Source: an uncultured Acetatifactor sp. | GTDB lineage: Bacteria; Bacillota; Clostridia; Lachnospirales; Lachnospiraceae | Reading direction: 5' to 3' | Assembly (NCBI GenBank): GCA_910586775.1 | Contig: CAJUJN010000084.1 | Coordinates: 1-18,445, forward strand | Length of the DNA stretch: 18,445 bases | Part shown: positions 6,525 to 14,255 of the stretch, piece after piece | How the letters are laid out: each line of letters starts with the position of its first letter | Position numbering within the stretch: the stretch's first letter is position 1 | Position numbers and translations under genes: made by a program | The notes under the pieces: generated by a model | What the model was told of the DNA's origin: nothing | The model's input: the letters and a program-made list of their open reading frames with translations, nothing else | The model's database searches: none

Positions 6525-7322
6525 GTGAAAAGAATCGGACGCTATTTCAGGCTTATGGGCGTTTTTGCGAAGTATTCGCTGATGTCAGCCCTGGAATACC
6601 GCATTAACTTTATCACCGGAATGACGGTAGAGATGGGCTGGATGCTCATCAAGCTGCTGTATGTGGCGATTATTTACAGGGCAGGAACGAATATCGGCAT
6701 ACTGACGCCGGACCATATTCTGCTTTTCATAGGAACGTATGTACTGATGACAGGAATATATATGCTGTATTTCGGAAATTTTTATTCCATTCCCGGTATG
6801 GTACAGCAGGGTGAACTGGATCTCTACATTGTCAAACCGGTGTCTCTGCAATTTCTCGTAACGATGAGCAAGCTGGAATTCGCCTATCTGCTGCCAAATC
6901 TTGCAGCAGGTATTGTCATGATAGTAACCGGCTGGCGACTGGCAGGACTGCCGGTGGGGGTGGCAGAGACAGCAGGGTTTCTCTTTTATCTGTTCTGCGG
7001 ATGCCTGCTGACCTACAGTCTGTTTTTACTGCCGTATATTTTGAGTTTCTGGATTGTTTCAGTGGGAGGAATTTCGGATATCAGCAATGCGCTGTGGGAT
7101 TTCAATAATATGCCGTCCCTGATCTACGGGAAGTGGTTTCGGCGGATTGGCACTTATATACTGCCGGTCTTTGTGATAACGAATTTCCCCGGGCTGTTTC
7201 TGATGGGAGAGTTGTCACCCTGGGCCTGCGTATGGGGAGCGGGAGCACCGGTTTTGTTCTTTATACTGGCCCGTGTATTCTGGAAGGCTTCGCTGAAGCG
7301 GTATAGCAGCGCAAGTTCCTGA
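6525..7322 (+). CDS. ABC-2 type permease subunit, second of two
   Basis: The frame can start at ATG 6510, but GGAGGTGG (6512-6519) is an excellent ribosome site for GTG 6525 and would be inside the gene otherwise, so GTG 6525 is preferred (265 aa, beginning VKRIGRYFRL). It has around six membrane segments and the loop motif GELDLYIVKPVSLQF near residue 100, parallel to the first permease. This and the first permease are probably the two halves of one pore. It is separated from the first permease by about 200 nt, unusually long for this operon type; that gap contains only a small CCGGG/CCCGG hairpin and no convincing gene. The stop codon is followed at once by an insertion-sequence remnant. 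Confidence 0.9.
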   Translation: MKRIGRYFRLMGVFAKYSLMSALEYRINFITGMTVEMGWMLIKLLYVAIIYRAGTNIGILTPDHILLFIGTYVLMTGIYMLYFGNFYSIPGMVQQGELDLYIVKPVSLQFLVTMSKLEFAYLLPNLAAGIVMIVTGWRLAGLPVGVAETAGFLFYLFCGCLLTYSLFLLPYILSFWIVSVGGISDISNALWDFNNMPSLIYGKWFRRIGTYILPVFVITNFPGLFLMGELSPWACVWGAGAPVLFFILARVFWKASLKRYSSASS

Positions 7323-7331
7323 CGCAAATGG

Positions 7332-7379
7332 CTCCTTTTTGGCAAGAATCCAAATATGGAAATTCTCAGCAAAAAGGAG
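7332..7379 (+). repeat. inverted repeat covering the ribosome site of the transposase remnant
   Basis: CTCCTTTTTG (7332-7341) is the exact reverse complement of CAAAAAGGAG (7370-7379), and inner AGAAT/ATTCT bases can extend the stem. The right arm contains the AAGGAG ribosome site of the ORF at 7387. Insertion sequences often hide their ribosome site in such a hairpin when transcription enters from a neighbouring gene, so this probably belongs to the mobile element. Confidence 0.5.
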
Positions 7380-7440
7380 TATTTATATGTCAGCAGCAAA
7401 GGAACATGTTCGACAGATTATCGCAGACAACAACATCAGC

Positions 7441-7478
7441 AGTGAGGCAGGTAGTCATGGTGAACTACCTGCCTCATT
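7441..7478 (+). repeat. long palindrome (15-bp stem, 8-nt loop)
   Basis: TGAGGCAGGTAGT (7443-7455) and ACTACCTGCCTCA (7464-7476) are exact reverse complements, extended by one G-U and one A-T pair to 7441 and 7478. No T tract follows on the plus strand, so it is not a classical terminator, although it may still stop read-through from the ABC operon. It sits exactly where transposase similarity ends. A weaker GTGGAT/ATCCAC hairpin followed by five Ts lies at 7500-7520. Confidence 0.6.
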
Positions 7479-7532
7479 ACTTTCGCCGTATGTCTGCTCG
7501 TGGATCCAGATCCACATTTTTCATGATTTCCT

Positions 7533-7561
7533 TTTACAAAACCTGAATTGTATGTTATACT
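7533..7561 (+). promoter_or_regulatory. sigma-A promoter of the topoisomerase gene
   Basis: TTTACA (7533-7538) and TATACT (7556-7561) are separated by exactly 17 nt, each with five of six consensus matches, and a TG at 7553-7554 makes an extended -10. The predicted start near 7568 gives a 5' leader of about 70 nt before ATG 7638. This is the best promoter in the window and suggests the topoisomerase is transcribed independently of the ABC operon. Confidence 0.7.
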
Positions 7562-7637
7562 TTTAGATATTTGTGCGGGAAATCCAGCTGACAGCTGCAG
7601 ATTGACGTCTAAGATCAGGATGGAAGGTTATAGATAA

Positions 7638-9878
7638 ATGGATGACAGCAGAATCATAAAAACAGAATACTCCGAGGAAATGCAGAAGTCTTTTATTGAC
7701 TATGCCATGAGCGTCATTATTGCAAGAGCGCTTCCCGACGTCAGGGACGGCTTAAAGCCCGTGCAGCGCCGTACCCTGTACGATATGTATGAGCTGGGGA
7801 TACGCTACGACAGGCCTTATCGTAAGAGCGCCCGTATCGTAGGAGATACCATGGGTAAGTATCATCCTCATGGCGATTCTTCTATTTACGACGCTCTTGT
7901 AGTCATGACACAGGATTTCAAGCGCGGACTGCCCCTGGTGGACGGACACGGAAACTTCGGCAACATCGAAGGAGATGGTGCCGCCGCCATGCGTTATACA
8001 GAGGCAAGGCTTCAGAGAATAACCCAGGAGGCTTTTCTGGGCGACCTGGACAAGGATGTAGTGGACTTTGTTCCCAATTTTGACGAGACGGAGAAGGAGC
8101 CCTCCGTCCTGCCGGTAAAGATTCCGAACTTCCTGGTAAACGGTTCCGAGGGCATAGCAGTAGGCATGGCTACCAGTACGCCTCCTCATAATCTGGGCGA
8201 AGTCATTGATGCCATGAAGGCCTATATGCAGAATGAAAACATCACTACGAAAGAACTGATGCGCTATCTGAAAGGACCGGATTTTCCTACAGGCGGAATC
8301 GTCACCAACAAGGATGATCTCCTGAATATCTATGAGACCGGCACTGGCAAGATCAAGGTGCGGGGCAAGGTGGAATTCGAAAAACAGAAGAACGGTAAGA
8401 TCAATGTGGTGATTACCGAGATTCCCTATCCGATGATAGGTATGAACATCTCCAAATTTCTCTCTGATGTAGCAGGTCTGGTGGAGACGAAAAAGACGAT
8501 GGATGTGACGGATATCTCAAATCAGTCCTCCAAGGAAGGTATCCGCATTGTAATTGAGCTGCGCAAAGACGCGGACGCGGAAAATTTTGTAAACCTGCTC
8601 TACAAGAAGACCCGGCTGGAGGATACCTTCGGTGTCAACATGCTGGCTATCAGCGAGGGCAGGCCGGAAGTTATGGGACTGAAGGCTGTTCTGAAAGCCA
8701 ATGTGGATTTTCAGTTCCAGACTGCCACCAGAAAGTACAATAACCTTCTGGCAAAGGAACTGGATAAGAAAGAGATACAGGAAGGACTGATCAAAGCATG
8801 CAATGTCATCGACCTGATTATCGAGATTCTCAGAGGCTCCAGAGACAGGAACATGGCGAAGGCCTGTCTGGTGGAAGGCAAGACCACCGGCATCAATTTC
8901 AAGAATAAAGAATCCAAAATCATGGCAGCCCAGCTTTCCTTCACGGAAAAGCAGGCAAATGCCATCCTGGAAATGCGCCTGTATAAACTCATCGGCCTGG
9001 AGATTGAAGCTCTGATCAAAGAACATGAGGATACCATGGCAAATATTTACCGCTATGAAGATATCCTGGACCGCCGTGACTCCATGGCACAGGTTATCAT
9101 CAATGAGTTGGACGGCTTTAAAAAAGCTTATGCCAGGAAGCGCAGGACCGTGATAGAGAATGTCCAGGAGGCAGTCTATAAAGAGAAGGAAATTGAAGAG
9201 ACAGAGCTGATCTTCCTTATGGACCGTTTCGGCTATGCCAAAACCATTGATCCTTCCACATATGAACGGAATAAGGAAGCTGCGGATACGGAGAACCGCT
9301 TCGTTTTTTCCTGTAAAAATACGGGTAAGGTGTGCCTGTTCACTTCCTCAGGACAGCTTCACACGATTAAAGTCATGGATCTGCCCTACGGAAAATTCCG
9401 TGACAAGGGTGTCCCCATAGACAATGTCAGTAATTATAATTCAGAAAAAGAAAGCATCGTGTATATCACCAGCCAGACGGAGCTGAATCTCCGCCAGGTA
9501 ATATTTGTTACCTCACAGGCTTTTGTTAAGCTGGTGAGCGGCGGGGAATTTGATGTGTCCAAGCGTACTGTTGCCGCGACAAAGCTTTTGGACGGAGATA
9601 CGGTAGTGAATATTATGCCGATTACGGAACAGAACAGCATTGTCCTCCAGACGCAGGAAGGATTCTTTTTGAAATTCGGTCTGGAGGAGATTCCGGAGAA
9701 GAAGAAAGCCGCAGTGGGCGTACGCGCCATGAAGCTGGGAGCAAAGGATGCAGTGGAAAATGTATATTATGTACAGAATGCGGCAGAAGCCTCCATTGAA
9801 TATAAGGGAAAAAATGTCTCTTTAAACCATTTGAAATCAGGTAAACGCGACGGAAAGGGAACCAAAATCAGAGTATAG
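7638..9878 (+). CDS. parC: type IIA DNA topoisomerase subunit A (ParC/GyrA family, probably topoisomerase IV subunit A)
   Basis: This encodes 746 aa. Subunit A cuts and rejoins DNA while subunit B supplies ATP hydrolysis. The winged-helix/tower core starts with SFIDYAMSVIIARALPDVRDG; the catalytic tyrosine is Y120 in AAMRYTEARL. The quinolone-binding segment HPHGDSSIYD keeps Ser81 and Asp85, equivalent to E. coli GyrA Ser83 and Asp87, so no classical target resistance is visible. The C-terminal part from about residue 515 has beta-pinwheel repeats, but no canonical GyrA box (QRRGGKG), only a degenerate GKFRDKG near residue 580. This and the length favour topoisomerase IV or the second type IIA enzyme of Clostridia over true gyrase. 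No subunit B gene is present. Upstream lie a clear promoter and an insertion-sequence remnant; rsmD follows after 61 nt. Confidence 0.92.
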   Translation: MDDSRIIKTEYSEEMQKSFIDYAMSVIIARALPDVRDGLKPVQRRTLYDMYELGIRYDRPYRKSARIVGDTMGKYHPHGDSSIYDALVVMTQDFKRGLPLVDGHGNFGNIEGDGAAAMRYTEARLQRITQEAFLGDLDKDVVDFVPNFDETEKEPSVLPVKIPNFLVNGSEGIAVGMATSTPPHNLGEVIDAMKAYMQNENITTKELMRYLKGPDFPTGGIVTNKDDLLNIYETGTGKIKVRGKVEFEKQKNGKINVVITEIPYPMIGMNISKFLSDVAGLVETKKTMDVTDISNQSSKEGIRIVIELRKDADAENFVNLLYKKTRLEDTFGVNMLAISEGRPEVMGLKAVLKANVDFQFQTATRKYNNLLAKELDKKEIQEGLIKACNVIDLIIEILRGSRDRNMAKACLVEGKTTGINFKNKESKIMAAQLSFTEKQANAILEMRLYKLIGLEIEALIKEHEDTMANIYRYEDILDRRDSMAQVIINELDGFKKAYARKRRTVIENVQEAVYKEKEIEETELIFLMDRFGYAKTIDPSTYERNKEAADTENRFVFSCKNTGKVCLFTSSGQLHTIKVMDLPYGKFRDKGVPIDNVSNYNSEKESIVYITSQTELNLRQVIFVTSQAFVKLVSGGEFDVSKRTVAATKLLDGDTVVNIMPITEQNSIVLQTQEGFFLKFGLEEIPEKKKAAVGVRAMKLGAKDAVENVYYVQNAAEASIEYKGKNVSLNHLKSGKRDGKGTKIRV

Positions 9879-9939
9879 GGAGTATGAAAATCCCACCAAA
9901 AGCGGGCACTTTAAAAATGCCTGCGGAAAGCAGAACGAT

Positions 9940-10509
9940 ATGAGAGTAATCGCCGGAACTGCCAGAAGCCTTCCGCTGAAGGCTCCTCAGGGGCTGGATG
10001 TCAGGCCCACAACAGATAAAATCAAAGAGACACTTTTCAACATGCTGCACTGGGACCTTCCCGGCAGCGTATTTGTTGACCTGTTCAGCGGCAGCGGTGC
10101 AATTGGAATCGAAGCATTGAGCCGCGGCGCCGCAAAGGCTTATTTTGCGGACAATTCACCCAGGGCCATTTCATGTATTCAGCAGAATCTGGCATTCACG
10201 AATATGGAAGACCGCGCCGTATTATTTAAACAGGATGCCTGCTCAGCCCTGGACAGCATCCGCCTCAGAAGCAGAGACGAGCATGCGGACTTTATTTTCA
10301 TGGACCCTCCTTATGATTACGGACATGAAAGAGACGTGCTTGCCGTGCTTGGAGTCATGCCCTATGTGACGGAGGACACGGTTGTCATAGTGGAAGCATC
10401 TCTGCGGACAGATTTTGACTATGTTGAGAAACTGGGCTTTATCATAACCAAGGAAAAACGCTATAAAACCAATAAACATATATTTTTGAAAAAGAGGATT
10501 CTGTTATGA
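9940..10509 (+). CDS. rsmD: 16S rRNA (guanine966-N2)-methyltransferase RsmD
   Basis: This encodes 189 aa, the family length. It uses S-adenosylmethionine to methylate G966 of 16S rRNA in the small subunit. The N-terminal MRVIAGTARSLPLKAP and RPTTDKIKETLFNML segments are typical, followed by the SAM-binding loop DLFSGSGAIGIEALSRGA (about residues 48-65) and the catalytic DPPY motif near residue 125 (FMDPPYDYG). The ribosome site is weak (GGAAAG, 9924-9929). Its stop overlaps the start of coaD by 4 bp. The rsmD-coaD pair is conserved throughout Firmicutes (ylbH-coaD in Bacillus). Confidence 0.96.
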   Translation: MRVIAGTARSLPLKAPQGLDVRPTTDKIKETLFNMLHWDLPGSVFVDLFSGSGAIGIEALSRGAAKAYFADNSPRAISCIQQNLAFTNMEDRAVLFKQDACSALDSIRLRSRDEHADFIFMDPPYDYGHERDVLAVLGVMPYVTEDTVVIVEASLRTDFDYVEKLGFIITKEKRYKTNKHIFLKKRILL

Positions 10510-11003
10510 AACGTGCCGTTTACCCTGGAAGCTTTGACCCTGTAACCTACGGACATCTCGATGTGATCAGGAGAGCCTCCGAGATGTTCGATGTACTGGT
10601 GGTCAGCGTCCTGAATAATAAAATGAAGAGCCCGTTGTTTTCCGTGGAAGAACGTGTTAAGATATTAAGGGAGGCTACAAAGGATATTCCGAATGTGGAG
10701 GTGGACAGCTTTACCGGTCTTTTGATCAATTATGCGGCAGAGAAGCAGATTCATGTAGCTGTCAGAGGGCTGCGCGCCATCACAGACTTCGAATATGAGC
10801 TGCAAATCGCCCAGACCAACAGAAAGCTTTCCGGGGGCGCTTTGGACACCGTCTTTCTCACCACAAGCCTGGAATACGCTTATCTCAGCTCCTCCAGTGT
10901 AAAGGAAATCGCCAGCTTTGGCGGGGATATCAGCGAATGTGTCCCGGATTTTGTGGCTGCATTGATGAAAGAAAAGTTTCGGAATAGGAGTGGCATTTTA
11001 TGA
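10506..11003 (+). CDS. coaD: phosphopantetheine adenylyltransferase
   Basis: This encodes 165 aa, the usual length. It transfers AMP from ATP to 4'-phosphopantetheine, the penultimate step of coenzyme A synthesis, in the cytoplasm. The nucleotidyltransferase signature is complete: YPGSFDPVTYGHLDVI at residues 5-20 with the TxGH motif, RGLRAITDFEYE in the middle, and LSSSSVKEIA near residue 128 (the ISSTxVR equivalent). Both ends overlap neighbours by an ATGA (10506-10509 and 11000-11003), implying tight translational coupling. Confidence 0.97.
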   Translation: MKRAVYPGSFDPVTYGHLDVIRRASEMFDVLVVSVLNNKMKSPLFSVEERVKILREATKDIPNVEVDSFTGLLINYAAEKQIHVAVRGLRAITDFEYELQIAQTNRKLSGGALDTVFLTTSLEYAYLSSSSVKEIASFGGDISECVPDFVAALMKEKFRNRSGIL

Positions 11004-11605
11004 GCAGCAGGATTGAACAATTAATCGATGAATTAGAAGAGTATATAGAGAGTTGTAAGCCCAAATTTATGTCCAACTCGGAGATTATCGTTAATAAGGA
11101 TGAGATTGACGAATTGATACGGGAACTGCGCATGAAGACCCCGGATGAAATCAGGCGGTATCAGAAGATTATCAGCAATAAGGAGGCGATTCTGAACGAT
11201 GCAAGAACCAAGGCACAGGCTCTTATCGATGAAGCCACCGTACATACCAACGAGTTGGTCAGCGAGCATGAGATTATGCAGCAGGCATATGCCCAGGCCA
11301 ACGGAATAGTGGCAACGGCTGCAAGGCAGGCACAGGAAATACTGGACAAAGCCACCATGGAAGCGAATGAGCTGCGGATGCAGGCCTCCCGCTATACGGA
11401 AGACCGCCTGGCTGAGCTGGAATCCATTGTACTGGGGGTACTGCAGTCCTCCAGCACCACTTATGAATCCCTGATTGGCTCTCTGGGACAGTACCGTGAC
11501 CTGATCCAGTCCAACATCAGGGCGCTTCATCCTGTGGAGGAAGATTTGGATACATTGCATCTGGATGACGAACAGGACGACTCCGGACAGATGGACGAAA
11601 TGTGA
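11000..11605 (+). CDS. coiled-coil protein of unknown function, DivIVA / ATPase-subunit-H-like
   Basis: This encodes 201 aa, starting in an ATGA overlap with coaD. It is almost entirely helical and charged: residues about 1-50 are acidic, with ELEEYIESC and DEIDELIRELR, and residues 50-165 have coiled-coil spacing rich in Ala, Gln and Glu (ARTKAQALIDEATVHTNELV and ATMEANELRMQASRYTEDRL). There is no membrane segment or catalytic motif. The last 20 residues are very acidic. Proteins of this type in Clostridia are often labelled as ATPase or V-type ATPase subunit H because of coiled-coil similarity; a scaffold or division-related role like that of DivIVA is equally possible. Its place beside coaD seems conserved in Lachnospiraceae, from memory. 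Confidence 0.85.
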   Translation: MSSRIEQLIDELEEYIESCKPKFMSNSEIIVNKDEIDELIRELRMKTPDEIRRYQKIISNKEAILNDARTKAQALIDEATVHTNELVSEHEIMQQAYAQANGIVATAARQAQEILDKATMEANELRMQASRYTEDRLAELESIVLGVLQSSSTTYESLIGSLGQYRDLIQSNIRALHPVEEDLDTLHLDDEQDDSGQMDEM

Positions 11606-11662
11606 CCTTTACTTTCCGGTCCCGATTATTACGCTGCAATTTTATCAAATGACACTTATGAT

Positions 11663-11693
11663 AAGAACCGGTTTTCAAAAGGAACTGGTTCTT
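11663..11693 (+). terminator. possible terminator after the rsmD-coaD-coiled-coil operon
   Basis: AAGAACCGGTT (11663-11673) pairs with AACTGGTTCTT (11683-11693) over 11 bp with one G-U pair and a 9-nt loop. It lies 57 nt beyond the stop. Only a short T run is present (partly in the stem), so termination may be partial. A TATGAT box at 11657-11662 with a poor -35 lies just before it. Confidence 0.4.
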
Positions 11694-11775
11694 TCCTGTA
11701 TGTCGGACACAATATGAGCCGACAGACATGCGGCCATTGACAAAGCAAAAGCATATGACAGAGAAAGGATGTTTT

Positions 11776-13212
11776 ATGCGCAAAATAATATGTCTTATCG
11801 GAAGCAATTATGGTTCCGATAAAAGGCGCGTTCTCTGCGCCGCATTCAACTATAGGAAGCGGCACTTGCTTCCTATAGTATACATGATAATCGCCGCGGT
11901 GCTCTCAGGCCTTTTTATACCGGAAACGGCCCTGGCGGTTTCCCGCCTTCAGGAAATCGGCGAAAAAACGGTCATTGTGATAGACCCCGGGCATGGAGGA
12001 GAAAACCGGGGAACCATAGAAAATAATCACGAAGAAAAGTTTATGACGATGACTACGGCGCTGGCCATGTACGAGGAGCTTCTTCTCTACGATAATGTAG
12101 AGGTGTATCTGACGCACACGGACGATATTGATATGTCTCTGAAGGAACGGGCGGCATTTGCCCGGTCTGTGGATGCGGATTTCCTGTTCAGCATACATTA
12201 CAACGCCTCGGCGAACCATGAGCTGTTTGGTTCCGAAGTGTGGGTGTCTTCCGTTTCTCCCTATAACGGCTACGGTTATCAATTCGGATATGAGTTTCTT
12301 TCAGATATGAGGGATATGGGCCTGCTGGTGAGGGGAGTCAAGACCCGCCTGGGGAGCAAGGGCGGTGATTATTACGGCATTATCCGTGAATCTGTGGCTC
12401 TGGATATTCCCGCTGTGATTATAGAGCATTGCCATGTGGACGAAGCGCGCGACGCCGTCTATTGTGATAATGATGAGAAGCTGAAAGGATTCGGCAAGAC
12501 AGATGCCACTGCAGTGGCACGTTACTTCGGACTGAAAAGCAGTACGCTTGGGGTTGATTATTCCGACTACCCGTTGGCGGAATCAAGTGTGTCCGCTAAT
12601 GTGGACGTAACGCTGGTGGACAGTACGGAACCGGATGTCTGCCTGATAGATTTTTCGGAAGCCAACTATGAAACGGGAGCTTTGGAACTGATAGTCTCGG
12701 CTTCGGATTCCGACTCTGCGCTGCTGTATTACAGCTACAGCCTGGATGGGGGCGATACCTTCGGTCCCAGGGAAGCGTGGCCCGGGAGCGATACGCTTAC
12801 GGGAGCATATGATGACAGCTTTTCTCTTCAGCTGACGATTCCGCCGGATACGGCACCGGAAGTGATCGTTCGCGCCTACAATATGTATGATTTGTACAGG
12901 GAGAGCAATCCCTACATAAGCTCTCAGGTGTTCCGTCCGCAGCCCTCCCCGTCCGCTGAGCCGACCATGGATGACAATGAGGACTCCCTGAATATCATAC
13001 CTGTAAATGCAGGCAGCGTGGGCGGGGACACAGCAGAACAGGATGGCGAAAGAGGACTCAGCCTGTATCATTTTGTTATATTCTGTCTGTTCTTCGTACT
13101 GGCGATGCTCCTGATCATAATCGTTTTTCAGTATATTGCATACCGGAAACGCCAAAAACGCCGGCTTCACCGCAGAAAGGAAGCCGGAGATATCTGGAAC
13201 CAGCATAAATAG
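11776..13212 (+). CDS. membrane-tethered N-acetylmuramoyl-L-alanine amidase (Amidase_3)
   Basis: ATG 11776 is preferred over an in-frame ATG at 11728 because AAAGGA (11764-11769) sits 6 nt before it, giving 478 aa. The enzyme cleaves the bond between N-acetylmuramic acid and L-alanine in peptidoglycan. A basic start and a hydrophobic segment (residues 31-54, ending ETALA) form a signal peptide or anchor. The zinc-hydrolase domain occupies about residues 65-240: H73 in IDPGHGG, E87 in HEEKF, H141 in SIHYNAS and catalytic E217 in VIIEHCH, so all key residues are present. A beta-rich region of about residues 265-385 follows (YSYSLDGGDTFGP resembles an Ig-like or Y_Y_Y-type fold). A second membrane segment spans about 432-455, ending in a basic tail (YRKRQKRR). 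It therefore appears anchored at both ends, which is unusual for secreted amidases. The 3' end overlaps the convergent gene. Confidence 0.9.
   Translation: MRKIICLIGSNYGSDKRRVLCAAFNYRKRHLLPIVYMIIAAVLSGLFIPETALAVSRLQEIGEKTVIVIDPGHGGENRGTIENNHEEKFMTMTTALAMYEELLLYDNVEVYLTHTDDIDMSLKERAAFARSVDADFLFSIHYNASANHELFGSEVWVSSVSPYNGYGYQFGYEFLSDMRDMGLLVRGVKTRLGSKGGDYYGIIRESVALDIPAVIIEHCHVDEARDAVYCDNDEKLKGFGKTDATAVARYFGLKSSTLGVDYSDYPLAESSVSANVDVTLVDSTEPDVCLIDFSEANYETGALELIVSASDSDSALLYYSYSLDGGDTFGPREAWPGSDTLTGAYDDSFSLQLTIPPDTAPEVIVRAYNMYDLYRESNPYISSQVFRPQPSPSAEPTMDDNEDSLNIIPVNAGSVGGDTAEQDGERGLSLYHFVIFCLFFVLAMLLIIIVFQYIAYRKRQKRRLHRRKEAGDIWNQHK
11795..11879 (+). other. three consecutive hairpins within the first codons of the amidase gene
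   Basis: Hairpin 1 is TTATCGGAA (11795-11803) with TTCCGATAA (11814-11822), 9 perfect pairs. Hairpin 2 is GGCGC (11825-11829) with GCGCC (11837-11841). Hairpin 3 is ACTATAGGAAGC (11849-11860) with GCTTCCTATAGT (11868-11879), 12 perfect pairs and a 7-nt loop. They begin 19 nt after the start codon. Stems this strong just inside a gene should slow early translation; whether they regulate it, or derive from an inserted repeat, is not shown by the sequence. Confidence 0.6.
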
Positions 13213-14165
13213 AAAATTCCGTTCAGTGCGGTCAGGAGCAGCTTATGTAAGATATAGCTTCCTATCGGCAGGTCCGAATTCCCGATACAGTTGTAGGTCT
13301 GGGCGATACAGGAAAGCCCTCCGAAGGACAGCGCCAGAAAACTGTAAAGCGGCAGAGAATCCCCCAGAATTCTTAATCCTCCTGTAATCTCAAGCAGCGG
13401 CGACAGAAGCTGCAGCGGGTGTCCCAGCAGCATATGAGGTATCAGATTCAACAGGTTATACAGTATCATATAGCCGCCCAGAGAGAGGATTGCCTGTACG
13501 GAAGACTGAATGGCATGGTCGGTCTCTGCCAGAAGCTGACGGCCGATGGAACCGTTTGGCATAGAAGCCCTTGTACCGGAGAAAGCTTCGCAGCTGACAA
13601 GCGCGGCGGCATTATTTTGTTTTTCATGAGGCAGCGGCAGAGCGCGGTAGATGGTCCTGCGCAGCACAAAGCCATACAGAAGCGGGATTCCGTACATGCC
13701 AAACAGATAAGGCAGAACCATCTGCCTGCCGAGAAGCGGAAGCACAAAGCTGCAGAAATAGACAGGCCCGATATTGTTACAGAAGGCAAGCAGGTATTCC
13801 GCTTCCCTTTTCGTGAGCATCTGCCTGGCATACAGATCACTCACTGTCTTTGCGCCCATGGGAAATCCGCACAGAAAACCGGTCAACATGGCATAACACA
13901 CGTTTTTACGAACTTTATATATCGGTTTTATGATTGGGTAGAGAATCATGGAGGCTTTCTCCGTGAGATTCATACGGATCATGATACCCGACAGAATCAT
14001 AAAAGGCAGAAGTGACGGGATCATATTCCGAAACCACAGCTCCAGTCCCATACCTGCATAAGCCAGGCTGAGTTGGGAGTGGGTCAGAATACAGCCTGCA
14101 AACAGCAAAAACAGAATGGTCAGCACTATCATGGACATATTTTTCCTTAAGACATGTTTTTTCAT
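13167..14165 (-). CDS. ylbJ: YlbJ-like integral membrane protein (nucleoside-recognition/Gate domain)
   Basis: This encodes 332 aa on the minus strand, with about eight hydrophobic segments. The conserved YlbJ core is visible: NMIPSLLPFMILSGI near residue 50, then GFLCGFPMGAKTVSDLYARQ near residues 95-115 and LLAFCNNIGPVYF near 125-137. In Bacillus subtilis YlbJ is needed for spore cortex formation and is encoded beside ylbH (rsmD) and coaD, which matches the genes here. ATG at 14165 lacks a ribosome site; the ATG nine codons later (14138) is preceded by TTAAGGA and may be the real start, though it loses the basic N-terminus. The 3' end overlaps the convergent amidase by 46 bp. Confidence 0.85.
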   Translation of the reverse strand: MKKHVLRKNMSMIVLTILFLLFAGCILTHSQLSLAYAGMGLELWFRNMIPSLLPFMILSGIMIRMNLTEKASMILYPIIKPIYKVRKNVCYAMLTGFLCGFPMGAKTVSDLYARQMLTKREAEYLLAFCNNIGPVYFCSFVLPLLGRQMVLPYLFGMYGIPLLYGFVLRRTIYRALPLPHEKQNNAAALVSCEAFSGTRASMPNGSIGRQLLAETDHAIQSSVQAILSLGGYMILYNLLNLIPHMLLGHPLQLLSPLLEITGGLRILGDSLPLYSFLALSFGGLSCIAQTYNCIGNSDLPIGSYILHKLLLTALNGIFYLCWFQISPASFLR

Positions 14166-14255
14166 AAATATATGTATGTTTGTGGCGGCTGATTTATCAT
14201 TGTTTCTCCGGAATACAATGCAGGAAATACATCAGGACAGAAATTGAGGATAAAA

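Larger units (their letters stand above)
7387..7566 (+). pseudogene. remnant of an IS256-family (mutator-type) transposase, N-terminal fragment
   Basis: ATG 7387 has a strong ribosome site (AAAAAGGAG, 7371-7379). The first 19 residues, MSAAKEHVRQIIADNNISS, match what I recall as the start of Lachnospiraceae IS256-type transposases, normally about 400 aa. After that the frame runs through a long palindrome and unrelated sequence to a stop at 7564-7566, giving only 59 aa with no DDE residues. Transposase similarity therefore ends around 7443. The element appears to begin right after the permease stop codon at 7322. I infer an old insertion that was almost wholly deleted. A genuine small gene that merely resembles the transposase start is less likely. 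Confidence 0.6.

Noticed and set aside
11737..11759. Perfect TTGACA at 11737-11742 upstream of the amidase
   Set aside because: The only TATGAC-like box is 11 nt away, and a correctly spaced one would overlap the ribosome site.
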